Translations under genes and position numbers: made by a program
Origin: Asterias rubens
Lineage: Eukaryota; Echinodermata; Asteroidea; Forcipulatida; Asteriidae
Length of the DNA: 64,000 nucleotides
Assembly (NCBI RefSeq): GCF_902459465.1
Contig: NC_047068.1
Coordinates: 13,973,195 to 14,037,194 of the forward strand
Reading direction: 5' to 3'
Shown: piece after piece, positions 44,301-48,019 of the stretch
Position numbering within the stretch: the first letter of the stretch is position 1
How the letters are laid out: each line of letters begins with the position of its first letter
The notes under the pieces: generated by a model
The model's input: the letters and a program-made list of their open reading frames with translations, nothing else
Databases searched by the model: none
What the model was told of the DNA's origin: nothing

Positions 44301-45236
44301 TTGGTATATTTGTTCTTGTTCTGTAGCCCAGTGACGAGAGATCAGTGTAGACACAAAGGTGCCTGCTTGCATCTGATCATGTACGATCATGACATCATTA
44401 AATCGGACGACTTGGAAGGGGAGACGTTTGTCGCACTGGACGACATTCCTGGCATCAAGAAGGCTTTTAGTCATGACTTCTCAGCTCTGAAGTCAGTGAC
44501 GTTACCTCTATTGATACCTGAGGAGAACAGTAAGTATTGCTGTAGTGCTTAGTCTTAGGAGCCCCATGAGAAGGGGGAGGCTGGAGCCCTCTGCTGGCAA
44601 CCCTTTCCACCCCTCGTGCCCCCTCCCTAAATAGAGTCAAACTATGCTACTGTATGGTGTTCTTCCCCCCTATGTGATCCATTTAATTTTTCTTTACAGC
44701 AAGGGGGAGGGGGAAGCTTAGAACCCCTCCTCCCTCTTGTTCCCCAATTGCATCAAATGAATGGTTCAATACAGGGGGGGGCGGGGGGTCTGGAGCCCCC
44801 CAGCTTAGTACTCTTGCCCCCCTCTTGCCACTACCACTGCAGTGCACTGGGATCAACAGGCATGTGAGACTTCCTCTTTTCAGCTGGTTTCCTCTTTTGG
44901 GGTTTTGATTTTCCTCTTTTTTTCCTTAACTTTCTGTGTACAAAAGTATAAGAATATTGTCTTTTCCTCTTTTTTGCTTGCCCTGTTTTCTCTTTTCCTC
45001 TTCTTTCACTCACATGCCTGGATCAAACACATGTACAAATGAATGGTTATAAAAAGCGAGGGAGGGTGGGGCTGGAGCCCCCTGATTAGTTTTTTTGTGT
45101 TATTGCCTAAAACACTTCTCTTGTATTTGCAGACCACTCCCCATTCCTCTTGAGTTCGTTAAAGAGCCGTACAACAGACAGTGTAGCACAAGAGTTTGCC
45201 AAGAAGAGGTCGCAACTACTGAAGATTGCCAAATGA
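9311..45236 (+). CDS. UNC13D: UNC13D (Munc13-4)/BAIAP3-family protein, whole gene, 30 coding exons
   Basis: Exons: 9311-9516, 13347-13443, 17860-17943, 18746-18850, 19610-19675, 20172-20238, 21262-21472, 22234-22281, 23071-23148, 25585-25669, 26085-26189, 26665-26858, 27802-27919, 31854-31978, 32769-32859, 33485-33688, 34354-34514, 35169-35292, 35821-35889, 36224-36298, 37300-37401, 37754-38038, 39305-39384, 40056-40122, 40319-40369, 40672-40827, 41107-41239, 43137-43260, 44327-44529, 45133-45236. All introns are GT-AG, all phases agree, and the total is 3618 nt, giving 1205 residues. Layout: C2A about 187-384, MHD1 about 629-771, MHD2 about 900-1015, C2B about 1030-1165. Hallmarks include KHSTSAVDVATCFAQ before LDWPD, and WDGEL. 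In animals the family tethers and primes secretory granules by acting on SNAREs with Rab27 or similar partners, in a calcium-dependent way. It lacks the long N-terminus and C1 domain of neuronal Unc13. BAIAP3 is the close alternative; human UNC13D is of similar length. The single-gene identity is firm, the orthologue choice less so. Confidence 0.9.
9678..9842. mobile_element. MITE family F (TCGATTTCAC ends)
   Basis: Inverted ends TCGATTTCAC and GTGAAATCGG enclose repeated TTAGGATTAATC(C/T)TA motifs. Relatives lie at 56945, 62537 and 47452. No coding capacity. Confidence 0.7.
9907..10033. mobile_element. Foldback MITE, about 50-bp arms
   Basis: The left arm starts ATTACATTAAAGTTTACATT and the right arm ends with its near-perfect inverse. 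CCCCACTCA and TGAGTGGGG form the inner ends of the arms. It lies in UNC13D intron 1. Confidence 0.7.
10244..10400 (+). mobile_element. tRNA-derived SINE fragment, family S1
   Basis: The head GTCGTCATGGCCGAGCAG and the B-box-like GGTTCAAATCC mark a tRNA-like 5' end. The body is diverged from the copy at 20571. Confidence 0.55.
10895..11250 (+). repeat. Three degenerate tandem units ending just before the alternative first exon
   Basis: Units begin near 10905, 11050 and 11160. Each has a GTTCCTGCTAA or GTTAAGCC start, GAGGCCTATGTGCTGCC (the third is GAGACCTATGGACTGCC), TTCCAGCC and then a TTCAGACT or TTCGGACTT block. The array stops about 20 bp before ATG 11271. A promoter role is possible but only positional. 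Confidence 0.55.
11271..11380 (+). CDS. UNC13D: Alternative first coding exon of UNC13D
   Basis: ATG at 11271 opens 36 codons (M-A-Q-N-I-T-A-T-L, then KESRDESKEFLNRFSNL) and ends in phase 2 at GAC before GTAAGTATT, the same phase as exon 1 (9311-9516). Joined to exon 2 at 13347 it keeps the frame and would give a 1173-residue protein. An in-frame stop at 11238 and the lack of a good acceptor argue that it is a first exon, not an internal one. Nothing but sequence supports its use. Confidence 0.5.
12144..12290 (-). mobile_element. MITE family A, partial inverted copy
   Basis: It starts TTAAAGGCACTGGACACCTT, the right end of family A read on the minus strand, and fades after about 150 bp. Confidence 0.55.
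12890..13244 (+). mobile_element. MITE family A, diverged subfamily copy
   Basis: Both ends are recognisable (GCACTGGACACTATTGG and ACCAAAAGTGTCAAATGCC), but the centre carries GACTTCAGGCCTGAAGCC, a variant shared with the copies at 32269 and 38235. It lies about 100 bp before exon 2. Confidence 0.65.
13554..14468 (+). mobile_element. MITE family A copy split by a nested insertion
   Basis: Family A runs 13554 to about 13646 and resumes at about 14139 (AAACATTGTGAGAAACAGC). The 490-bp insert holds two inverted-repeat structures. One has arms near ACAAATATTGAGTGGCT (13648) and its inverse ending about 13778. The other has arms near CTGACAAATAGATCCTTGT (13788) and its inverse ending about 14133. 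The insert is therefore itself composed of one or two foldback elements. Confidence 0.6.
15991..16435. mobile_element. MITE family D with internal 64-bp tandem duplication
   Basis: Ends are TTAAAGGAACACGTTGCCTT and its inverse ending CACGTTCCTTTAA. Inside, a block with AAACATCTTTCTAACCATAT is present twice in tandem (about 16270-16400). A second copy of the family is at 47517. Confidence 0.7.
17690..17800 (+). mobile_element. tRNA-derived SINE family S2 fragment
   Basis: CCCAGTTGGTAGAGCACTGG followed by TTAATCTGGAGGTCGCAGG and TTCAAGTCCC matches A- and B-box parts of a tRNA. It is followed by TTTGTCTTTGTTCAAC, the shared body of this family, and preceded by GGGAGACCCCAACATA. It is not a functional tRNA. 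Confidence 0.6.
18068..18177 (+). repeat. Tandem duplication of about 54 bp
   Basis: A unit beginning CGATGCATTTGGAACTT and ending GTCTATTTATTCAC occurs twice in direct succession, differing by one T. It creates two overlapping small ORFs that are not genes. Confidence 0.85.
18873..19247 (+). mobile_element. MITE family A, full-length copy, 22 bp after UNC13D exon 4
   Basis: Starts TTAAAGGCAGTGGACACTAT and ends AGTGTCCAGTGTCTTTAA. Its left end is only 22 bp past the exon 4 donor at 18851. Confidence 0.8.
19742..19967 (-). mobile_element. tRNA-derived SINE, family S1, minus strand
   Basis: Read on the minus strand it ends in a tRNA-like head: CACGGTCAAGTGATTCAGAG, then GGGTTCCAGTCC. The first 50 bp (GCCTGAGGCAACTTG) recur inverted at 34980-35035. 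Confidence 0.55.
20030..20120 (-). mobile_element. tRNA-derived SINE family S2 fragment, minus strand
   Basis: GTTTGAACAAGG, AGTGGGATTTGAAC and TATTAACTGAGCTATATG are the inverse of the S2 tRNA-like head. It ends about 50 bp before exon 6. Confidence 0.55.
20172..26189 (+). CDS. UNC13D: UNC13D exons 6-11: C2A domain
   Basis: Exons 20172-20238, 21262-21472, 22234-22281, 23071-23148, 25585-25669 and 26085-26189 encode residues 187-384. The domain starts ILLVTIIEASHLVGKDINGL. Asp206 and Asp212 in loop 1 and Asp296 and Asp298 in loop 3 (VWDHD) fit calcium ligands. The fifth ligand position is not obvious. A His/Lys/Asp-rich insert (about 245-262) lengthens one loop. The exon 9 segment (EVVKKSGEVQGIKGVKR) and exon 10 segment (DDFIGCVNIKL) match the corresponding Munc13-4 C2A order, ending with YPLVR. 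Confidence 0.85.
20571..20968 (+). mobile_element. tRNA-derived SINE family S1, full-length copy
   Basis: Head GTCGTGGCCGAGCAGTTAAG with A-box character, B-box-like GGGCTCGAATCCC, then a conserved body (GGATGGGACGTAAAGCC, AAAAGAACCCAGTGCAC, GTGCGCTATATAAGACTTA) and an (ATT)n tail. Minus-strand or partial copies lie at 19742, 25240, 51340, 58020 and 60803. The tail resembles the LINE 3' end at 61200, which could explain its mobilisation. Confidence 0.75.
21885..22103. mobile_element. MITE with ATTGACCC ends
   Basis: ATTGACCC at 21885-21892 and GGGTCAAT at 22096-22103 bracket a foldback with CGCCATGCTGGTGGGCA and its near inverse TGCCCACCAGTATGGCG. It is CpG-rich compared with the intron. Confidence 0.6.
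22315..22459. mobile_element. Perfect 62-bp-arm hairpin element (family B) beside exon 8
   Basis: 22315-22376 and 22398-22459 are exact inverse complements (62/62) around a 21-nt loop. Outer ends read TATAGAAGAGTTTGCGGTAA. Diverged single-arm relatives lie at 32045-32180 and 37514-37640. It begins 33 bp after the exon 8 donor. Arm identity points to a recent insertion or active arm homogenisation. Confidence 0.9.
22760..22947 (+). mobile_element. MITE family A, 5'-truncated diverged copy
   Basis: It carries GAGAGCACACAATTATATG, CAACAAGGGTGTTTTTCTTG and the right end ACCAAAACTATACCCTGCC. Confidence 0.55.
23180..23759 (+). mobile_element. MITE family A fragment interrupted by a tRNA-derived SINE (minus strand)
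   Basis: Family A sequence runs 23180 to about 23357 and resumes at about 23709 (AAGTGAGAATACTGG) to its end. The insert, 23358-23708, read on the minus strand begins GGGTGGCACGGTTGGCTTAT, has AAAGCGCTCGCCTCTCACC and the B-box GGTTCGATTCC, and ends in a (TTA)n tail. That is a complete tRNA-headed SINE (family S3). Confidence 0.75.
23935..24319 (+). mobile_element. MITE family A, full-length copy
   Basis: Starts TTAAAGGCAGTGGACACTTG and ends AGTGTCCACTGTCTTTAA. Centre contains inverted GAGACCTCAAGTTTAGAA and AACTTGAGGTCTCGAAATC. Confidence 0.8.
25240..25448 (-). mobile_element. tRNA-derived SINE family S1, minus strand, truncated
   Basis: GGTTCTTTTACGTGCATTAC, ACGTCCAATCTGAAGGATGC, CACGACTGGGACTCGAACCC and ATCCACTCAGCCATGACACC are the inverse of the S1 body and head. 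Confidence 0.65.
25683..25863 (-). mobile_element. MITE family A, internally deleted, 13 bp after UNC13D exon 10
   Basis: About 180 bp retains both termini (GGCACTGGCCACGTTTGG and CCAATAGTGTCCAGTGCC) but lacks the middle. It begins next to the exon 10 donor at 25670. Confidence 0.65.
26350..26620. repeat. Foldback-family fragments (ACCGCGGTAG / GGTGTTACCGC type)
   Basis: AGAAGTCTCCCGACTTCTGA, CTCCGCGGTAGTAGAA and ACACAAATGGTGTTACCGC resemble the inverse of the block at 40396-40525, and part of the unit is repeated (ACCGGTAGTAGAATATAAAG). Confidence 0.5.
26665..33688 (+). CDS. UNC13D: UNC13D exons 12-16: region between C2A and MHD1
   Basis: Exons 26665-26858, 27802-27919, 31854-31978, 32769-32859 and 33485-33688 encode residues 385-628. 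Recognisable blocks in Munc13-4 order are AWDGEL, ILQQHAVQYEISALHQSL, CRWLAYSQ, SFQSFITYGINMLKR and, in exon 16, a helical stretch ending QYFDIVYQELARI. Intron 13, between exons 13 and 14, contains the 79-bp satellite. Exon 12 has a nearly identical inverted partial copy in intron 17. Confidence 0.87.
27945..30908 (+). repeat. 79-80 bp intronic satellite, about 37 units
   Basis: The unit contains GACTGTGAAGGGGGTAACCC, TGTTTCAGCCCCAGGAGTAG and GTGGCTCCTAGTGGATGATA. Two main variants alternate irregularly: one with TTGGCTACATCTTTGCGG, the other with ATGCC(T/A)ACATCCTTACAG. A second marker, CAGGCCTAGG against CAGCCCCAGG, varies partly independently. Each unit holds a short dyad CTAGGAG..CTCCTAG and an acceptor-like CCCTGTTTCAG. 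Neighbouring units are nearly identical, so the array is young or homogenised. There are no unique spacers, so it is not a CRISPR array. Confidence 0.93.
30998..31409. mobile_element. MITE family C-related element
   Basis: It shares GGGTACTTTTTGTAAAACAC, GTCCACAGATTTACATTAAA and GAGGTGCTGTAGTTTTTGAG with the copies at 42730 and 46383. The right half (CAATGAAACAGAAACTTGTA) is more like the sequence at 15840-15960. Borders are uncertain. Confidence 0.5.
31408..31800 (-). mobile_element. MITE family A, full-length, minus strand
   Basis: Starts TTTAAAGACAGTGGACACTA and ends AGTGTCCAGTGAGTGCCTTTAA in inverse order of the plus copies. It ends 53 bp before exon 14. Small ORFs inside are MITE by-products. 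Confidence 0.8.
32045..32180. repeat. Family B single-arm relative
   Basis: CCAGAAGACGATCAGAGCAT, ACTGATTGAAACGTCGAG, GGTTCTTTTCAGAACCACC and CAACTCATTTAGAGATAG match the long hairpin family at 22315 and the inverse block at 37514-37640. Confidence 0.55.
32269..32526 (-). mobile_element. MITE family A, short subfamily copy, minus strand
   Basis: TTAAAGGCACTGGACACCTT to ACCAATAGTGTTCAGTGCC, with the GGCTTCAGGCCCGAAG centre variant. About 258 bp, internally deleted. Confidence 0.7.
32900..32995 (-). mobile_element. tRNA-derived SINE family S2 fragment, minus strand
   Basis: AGCGAGATTTGAACCAGAGACC and GGCAGTCTCTCTATTTTG are the inverse of the S2 head. It starts about 40 bp past the exon 15 donor. 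Confidence 0.45.
34093..34235. repeat. Dispersed repeat related to 11785-11950
   Basis: CCCATAAGCCTTTTTGAGATAC, GGTGGACACACTCG and ACACCCAAACCAAACAGTG are shared with the block at 11785-11950 (CATAAGCCATTTTGAGATAT, CACCCAAACTAAACAGTGTC). The ends are partly inverse to each other, suggesting a MITE. Confidence 0.45.
34354..36298 (+). CDS. UNC13D: UNC13D exons 17-20: MHD1 region
   Basis: Exons 34354-34514, 35169-35292, 35821-35889 and 36224-36298 encode residues 629-771. Exon 17 carries ALFMLYLALRDFVAFSEHL, exon 18 YHKFFKRAVEKWLTVARVRA, exon 19 the diagnostic KHSTSAVDVATCFAQ, and exon 20 IRHFWQQLDWPDTV. This order is the MHD1 signature of Munc13-4/BAIAP3. The MUN-type helical bundle that MHD1 belongs to acts on syntaxin and SNARE assembly in known family members. 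Confidence 0.88.
34539..34606. repeat. Short strong hairpin, 31-bp arms
   Basis: AGTATGGACTGGCAGTGAGG and its inverse ending AGTCCATACT pair with two mismatches in 31 around a tiny loop (TGCAT/TGATG). It begins 24 bp past the exon 17 donor at 34515. Confidence 0.8.
34898..34979 (-). pseudogene. UNC13D: Inverted partial copy of UNC13D exon 12 within intron 17
   Basis: 82 bp, the reverse complement of 26670-26751 (the 5' part of exon 12), with one difference in 82. On the minus strand it still reads NQSYQVLSPQTVHHVLWLHI with Arg replaced by His. Exon 12's acceptor and first five bases are not included. Immediately to the right, 34979-35035 is an inverted relative of 19742-19795. The fragment is not translatable as part of UNC13D. 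The near identity means the copy is recent. Confidence 0.93.
36441..36714. mobile_element. MITE with 22-bp TIRs and an internal hairpin
   Basis: Ends TGGGTGCGTCCGTTTAGC and GCTAATCGAACGCACCCA are inverse with few changes. Inside, 36597-36650 is a hairpin of CCAGGACGAACGTG and its inverse. Confidence 0.7.
36850..37165 (-). mobile_element. tRNA-derived SINE family S2, two overlapping minus-strand fragments
   Basis: ATAAACCACAAGGGAAATTA, GTTGAACAAAGACAAATTGA and GCGGGATTTGAATCGGCGC mark one copy. ACGACTTCCAGTTTAACGTG, GGCGGTCTCCCTATATTG and AATAAACCACAAGGGCAACC mark a second. Confidence 0.55.
37300..38038 (+). CDS. UNC13D: UNC13D exons 21-22: linker between MHD1 and MHD2
   Basis: Exons 37300-37401 and 37754-38038 encode residues 772-900. 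Exon 21 (DICHGAVNYANIIHEKLRQ) and exon 22 (LCIAINNIEQVRRSLALMP, then RMRPDFRRFLRSLL) match the Munc13-4 region with the VVNDMEQLR-type helix. Exon 22 is the longest of the gene at 285 nt. Confidence 0.88.
37514..37640. repeat. Family B single-arm relative, opposite orientation to 32045
   Basis: GGTTTCCAGTAACACCATGT, ATCTCTAAATGAGTTGAGG and ACGTTTCGATCAGTATGC match the inverse of 32045-32180. A further piece lies at 38890-38970. Confidence 0.55.
38235..38845 (+). mobile_element. MITE family A copy split by a 270-bp insertion
   Basis: Family A (subfamily with GACTTCAGGCCTGAAGC) runs 38235-38546 and its right end resumes near 38820 (TACTGGTCTTGGACAATAAC). The T-rich insert 38547-38820 ends in TTTAAAATAA and may be a retroelement 3' end. 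Its small ORF is not supported as a gene. Confidence 0.6.
39083..39245 (-). mobile_element. tRNA-derived SINE family S2, good copy, minus strand
   Basis: It reads ATCACAAGGGAAACTGACTA, GGGTTGAACAAAGACAAATT, GTGGGATTTGAACCAGCGAC and CTACCAACTGAGTTACCCAG, the inverse of a tRNA-like head followed by the S2 body. It ends 60 bp before exon 23. Confidence 0.65.
39305..40827 (+). CDS. UNC13D: UNC13D exons 23-26: MHD2 domain
   Basis: Exons 39305-39384, 40056-40122, 40319-40369 and 40672-40827 encode residues 901-1018. It begins AIDPLMEYLDTNIITLHKCL, continues ILRDIWIVLVNELNSVI and FCRIQETLEILAHLFHADG, and ends TFEVIEEFYAQK. The order and the FHA.G motif match MHD2 of Munc13-4. Confidence 0.88.
40396..40525. 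repeat. Foldback-family fragment
   Basis: GGTTTGCGGTAACACCATGT, TTGCCAGGTAGATTGTGTTC, ACTACCGCGGAGTAGATT and GGGAGACTTCTCAGTTC match blocks near 1290-1390, 20290-20345 and 26360-26600. Confidence 0.5.
41107..45236 (+). CDS. UNC13D: UNC13D exons 27-30: C2B domain and C-terminus
   Basis: Exons 41107-41239, 43137-43260, 44327-44529 and 45133-45236 encode residues 1019-1205. All five expected calcium-ligand aspartates are present: D1060 and D1066 (loop 1, ending TSDPY) and D1124, D1126 and D1132 (loop 3, YDHD...DDLEGE). LHPLFDEKFE is the strand before loop 2. The end (FAKKRSQLLKIAK, stop at 45234-45236) matches the short basic tail of the family. A calcium-dependent membrane-binding C2B is thus likely, stronger than the case for C2A. 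Confidence 0.9.
41240..42500 (+). repeat. 96-bp minisatellite in UNC13D intron 27
   Basis: About nine good units plus degenerate flanks, starting right at the exon 27 donor. Each unit has two related halves, one with GGATTCAATCCGGGATAAAC and one with GGATCTGATCTGGGATAAAA. Because 96 is a multiple of 3, the minus strand shows a 282-codon open frame with a 32-residue repeat. That frame is a by-product of unit length, not a gene I can support. Confidence 0.92.
42577..42715 (+). mobile_element. tRNA-derived SINE family S2 fragment
   Basis: GGCAGACCCCAAATATTAGG, TTCAATTGGTAGAGGGCTTG, CATGTTAATCCAG and GGTTCAAATCCTGTTTTAG form the tRNA-like head in plus orientation, as at 17690. Confidence 0.6.
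42730..43107. mobile_element. MITE family C, ending 29 bp before UNC13D exon 28
   Basis: Large foldback element: GTCCACAGATTTACATTAAA at the left and its inverse TTTAATGTAAATCTGTG at the right. The centre is near the inverted pair AATAATTTTCGTCTC and the complementary AAAATTATTTTAGC. The right end CCCAAATCCTGTAA abuts the acceptor region of exon 28. Confidence 0.8.
43788..44173 (+). mobile_element. MITE family A, full-length copy
   Basis: TAAAGGCAGTGGACACTATT to AAAAGTGTCCACTGTCTTTAA with the inverted GAGACCTCAGATTTAGAA centre. In UNC13D intron 28. Confidence 0.8.
44560..44830. repeat. G/C-run-rich inverted tracts in UNC13D intron 29
   Basis: Repeated GGGGGAGG..GGAGCCC and CCCCTCCTCCCTC tracts alternate, with a G-rich run at about 44774-44789 (GGGGGGGGCGGGGGGT). 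A further copy (GGGAGGGTGGGGCTGGAGCC) is at about 45060. The tracts can pair with each other or form quadruplexes. Confidence 0.55.
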
Positions 45237-45508
45237 AGCTCTCAAGTGATACTTTGGACCCCTTGCTTCTTCCATCTGTGAGTGCCGTAAACTATTAATA
45301 TTGACAGCGATTTGATGCCACGTTGTTGCAAGCCTTGTACTGCTGTCATTTAGACATTGAGGCAACAAAGGCGATTTCCTTCTTGCCCCTGGCTATTGCA
45401 TTGATGCCCTTGAAATGCTACATTAGAAGTTTACAATGTCCTCATAGGGTGCCCTTTACCAAGAGAAAACGCCTTGGTGCCCTTGCCCTTTCAAAAACAA
45501 AGCATTCA

Positions 45509-46011
45509 GACCCGGTGTGGCGGTTTCAACTTTCCGCCGTGCTCAGTTTTCCGAATGACCAAATACGGTAGCATTACGTCATGCGATGCCTGCGCACAGC
45601 AAGCGAAAGTAGTCCGTTTTTAGTGCCGTATTGAGTCATCCATTACCCTCCGGTAGCTGTCATGGCGGCGTCCACGAGTCGAGTACAACTAGCGGCAAAC
45701 GCGTGGATCGTATGAGTTGTTTTTTATGCAAGCAGAGTGTGACCTGCCTAAAGTTGTACCCATGAATACATGTAAAGATGGGGCAAGAGATTATGTGACT
45801 ACACAGAAAAGAATCGTAATATAAACAATTTGGGGGTCACTGCTGAGAGAACTACAGTACTCGCCAGGGTACTCGCGGCGGTATCTGACAGGTCACCCGG
45901 AAAACTGAACACGCCGGAAAGCTAAAACCGTTTGAGCAACGTGTCGAAATTTCCGGCTACGTCACCCGGAAAACTGAATACGGCGGAAGTCTGAAACCAC
46001 CACACCGGGTC
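45509..46011. mobile_element. About 500-bp non-autonomous TIR element, CpG-rich
   Basis: The ends are inverse over about 45 bp with some mismatches: GACCCGGTGTGGCGGTTTCA at the left and TGAAACCACCACACCGGGTC at the right, with CAGTTTTCCG/CGGAAAACTG further in. There is a second inner CACCCGGAAAACTGAA copy at about 45893. No transposase. It lies 273 bp after the UNC13D stop. Confidence 0.75.
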
Positions 46012-46382
46012 AAGAATGTATGTTTCGCTTATAATGGGGACACATGTTTAAATTGTTTTACTTGTAAATCAAATATAGTAAATCAAATCAAGTATATTAA
46101 TACAGTAAAAACCTTTTTTATATAGTGCTTTTCACACCCGAAGGCATCTCAAAGCGCTTCCAATATTATTGGCCCTTTGTCACTGGGTCATTTAGTCCAT
46201 CCCTTAAACCGCCTCAGCTCCATATGGAGTATGCAATAAATATGCGCAACCAAGCTATGTTTAATAATTATATTAATAGTTTGGACTGGAACCCAAAGAC
46301 ATGTGCTGTACTAGTTTCCCTGAAACCCAATGGCCTTTATACAACCACATTCATCCCACATGTTGTATACAACCGGTTGTGC

Positions 46383-46744
46383 TTTAAAGGGTGTATGTAC
46401 TTTTTGTAGGACAAAAAACACAATGTCCACAGATTTACACTAAACTTACACAGTTTGAAGTAATGATAGTAGAAAGCTTCCCTGAAAATATTACGTGCTG
46501 AGGTGATGTAGTTTTTGGGTAATGAGTAAAACAATGTCATGAAAATAATTTTGGTCTCATGAGACCAAAGATATTTTAAGCATTTACAAACGTATTTTCA
46601 TGACATTGTTTTACTCATTTCTTAAAAACTACAGCACCTCAGTAAGTAATATTTGAAGGGAAGCTTTCCACTATCATTATCTTCAGACCCTGTAAGTTTA
46701 ATGTAAATCTATGGACATTTGGAAAAAGTACCCAAATCCTTTAA
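46383..46744. mobile_element. MITE family C, full-length copy
   Basis: TTTAAAGGGTGTATGTACTT to AGTACCCAAATCCTTTAA, a foldback around GTCTCATGAGAC at the centre (about 46554). AATGTCCACAGATTTACA pairs with its inverse near the right end. Confidence 0.8.
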
Positions 46745-47451
46745 AGGTAAAGTCCACAGCTTTGTGTGGGTGCGGGGTTTTTGTTTGTTAAATATCAGTC
46801 GTGTCAATTTATATAAACTTTTCAGTTCATGTTTATTTTGTTAACCTTTATCAAATTATTAAATGTACATTTTCCCTAAAAATAGTATAAAAAGTAGAAA
46901 ATTTAGTATTCTTTATGATTGATCTAATTATCAACCAAAGAAAGTGAGTAGAATGATAATGAAAAATACAATTTGTTTGTAGTGTAAATAAAATGAAATA
47001 TGTATAAATAACATTTTTAATGGCAAATGTGGAAATAGAATAATAAACTTTTCTTATCAAACTTGATCCCCATTTTGTTGTGTTGACCTTTCCTTGTTGG
47101 TAAAAAAAACACGCTGGTTGGCATGGACGGCTGAGTGTATGCAAAACATTCAATGGTGTTAACAGATGTTTTGACAATTTTTTAATTTTTTTTATCGCAA
47201 ACTTTCAATGGAATAAAATATATCTCTCTATCTCCAACATGTTCAACACTATTTTGTAAGTAGTTGTGTGACATTGTTACAAAGTGTGGCCATCTGTTTT
47301 TGTTTTGTATTTATGGCTTTCCATATAGTTTTCCAACCTCAGTTGGCAACAACGTGGGTTTTGGCGATGGAAAGGTATATTCTGCTGCTATTGTCATTCT
47401 TCCTCTAAGGGTCCTAAAAAGGATTAAGCTGCAAGATAATGAATCAGCCCA

Positions 47452-48005
47452 GGGGCCGATTTCACAATGAGAAAGACGAGTCTTATCTGAAGTAAGGACC
47501 AGTAACTGATCTTAACTTAAAGGAACACCGGTCGAGTTGGTCTTTGGAAAGCGTTCTGTAACCGTTTGTTATAAAATGCATATGGGTAGAAAGATGTTGT
47601 AAAAGCAGAATACAATGATCTACAATGCCTCGAAATTGCGTGGTTTTCTTTTTACCTCGTCGACTAAAGGATTTGGGTACTTTTTCAAAATGTCAATAGA
47701 TTTACATTAAACTTACAGGGTTTGAAGATAATGATAGTGGAAAGCTTCCCTTCAAATTAACACGGTCGGCCATTTATGTGAGTCAAATTTTCGCAACGTA
47801 AAAGGAAAATCGTCCAATTTTGATTGATACTCGTGTGGATCATTATAGTCTACTTTTAAAACATCTTTCTAACCAAACGGTTTCAAACGCTTTTTCAGAC
47901 CAACTCGTCCGGTCCAAGGCAACGTGTTCATTTAAAACTAGTCCTATCTCTTAGCATTGCCTAGGACTAATCCGAAGTTGCGGAGAGGTTTGTGATATCG
48001 ACCCC
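47452..48005. mobile_element. Three MITEs nested in one another (F containing D containing C)
   Basis: Outer family F: GGGGCCGATTTCACAATGAG (47452) to TTGTGATATCGACCCC (48005). Inside, family D: TTAAAGGAACACC (47517) to TTCATTTAA (47935). Inside D, a family C end, TAAAGGATTTGGGTACTTTT (47665) to CTTCCCTTCAAATTAA (47758 or so). In each case the host resumes in register with its other copies. The complex ends 14 bp past the caspase stop codon. Confidence 0.8.
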
Positions 48006-48019
48006 TGTAGACCTACGTT

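Larger units (their letters stand above)
45237..48019. other. Intergenic region between convergent UNC13D and caspase genes
   Basis: No ORF here is supported. It holds a CpG-rich TIR element (45509-46011), MITE family C (46383-46744), AT-rich DNA (46745-47450) and the nested MITE complex (47452-48005). The 3' UTRs of both genes must lie here, but I cannot place their poly(A) sites with confidence. Confidence 0.6.

Noticed and set aside
46125-46409. 94-residue ORF with a short SINE-like start
   Set aside because: No family, no splice context, and it ends in MITE family C.
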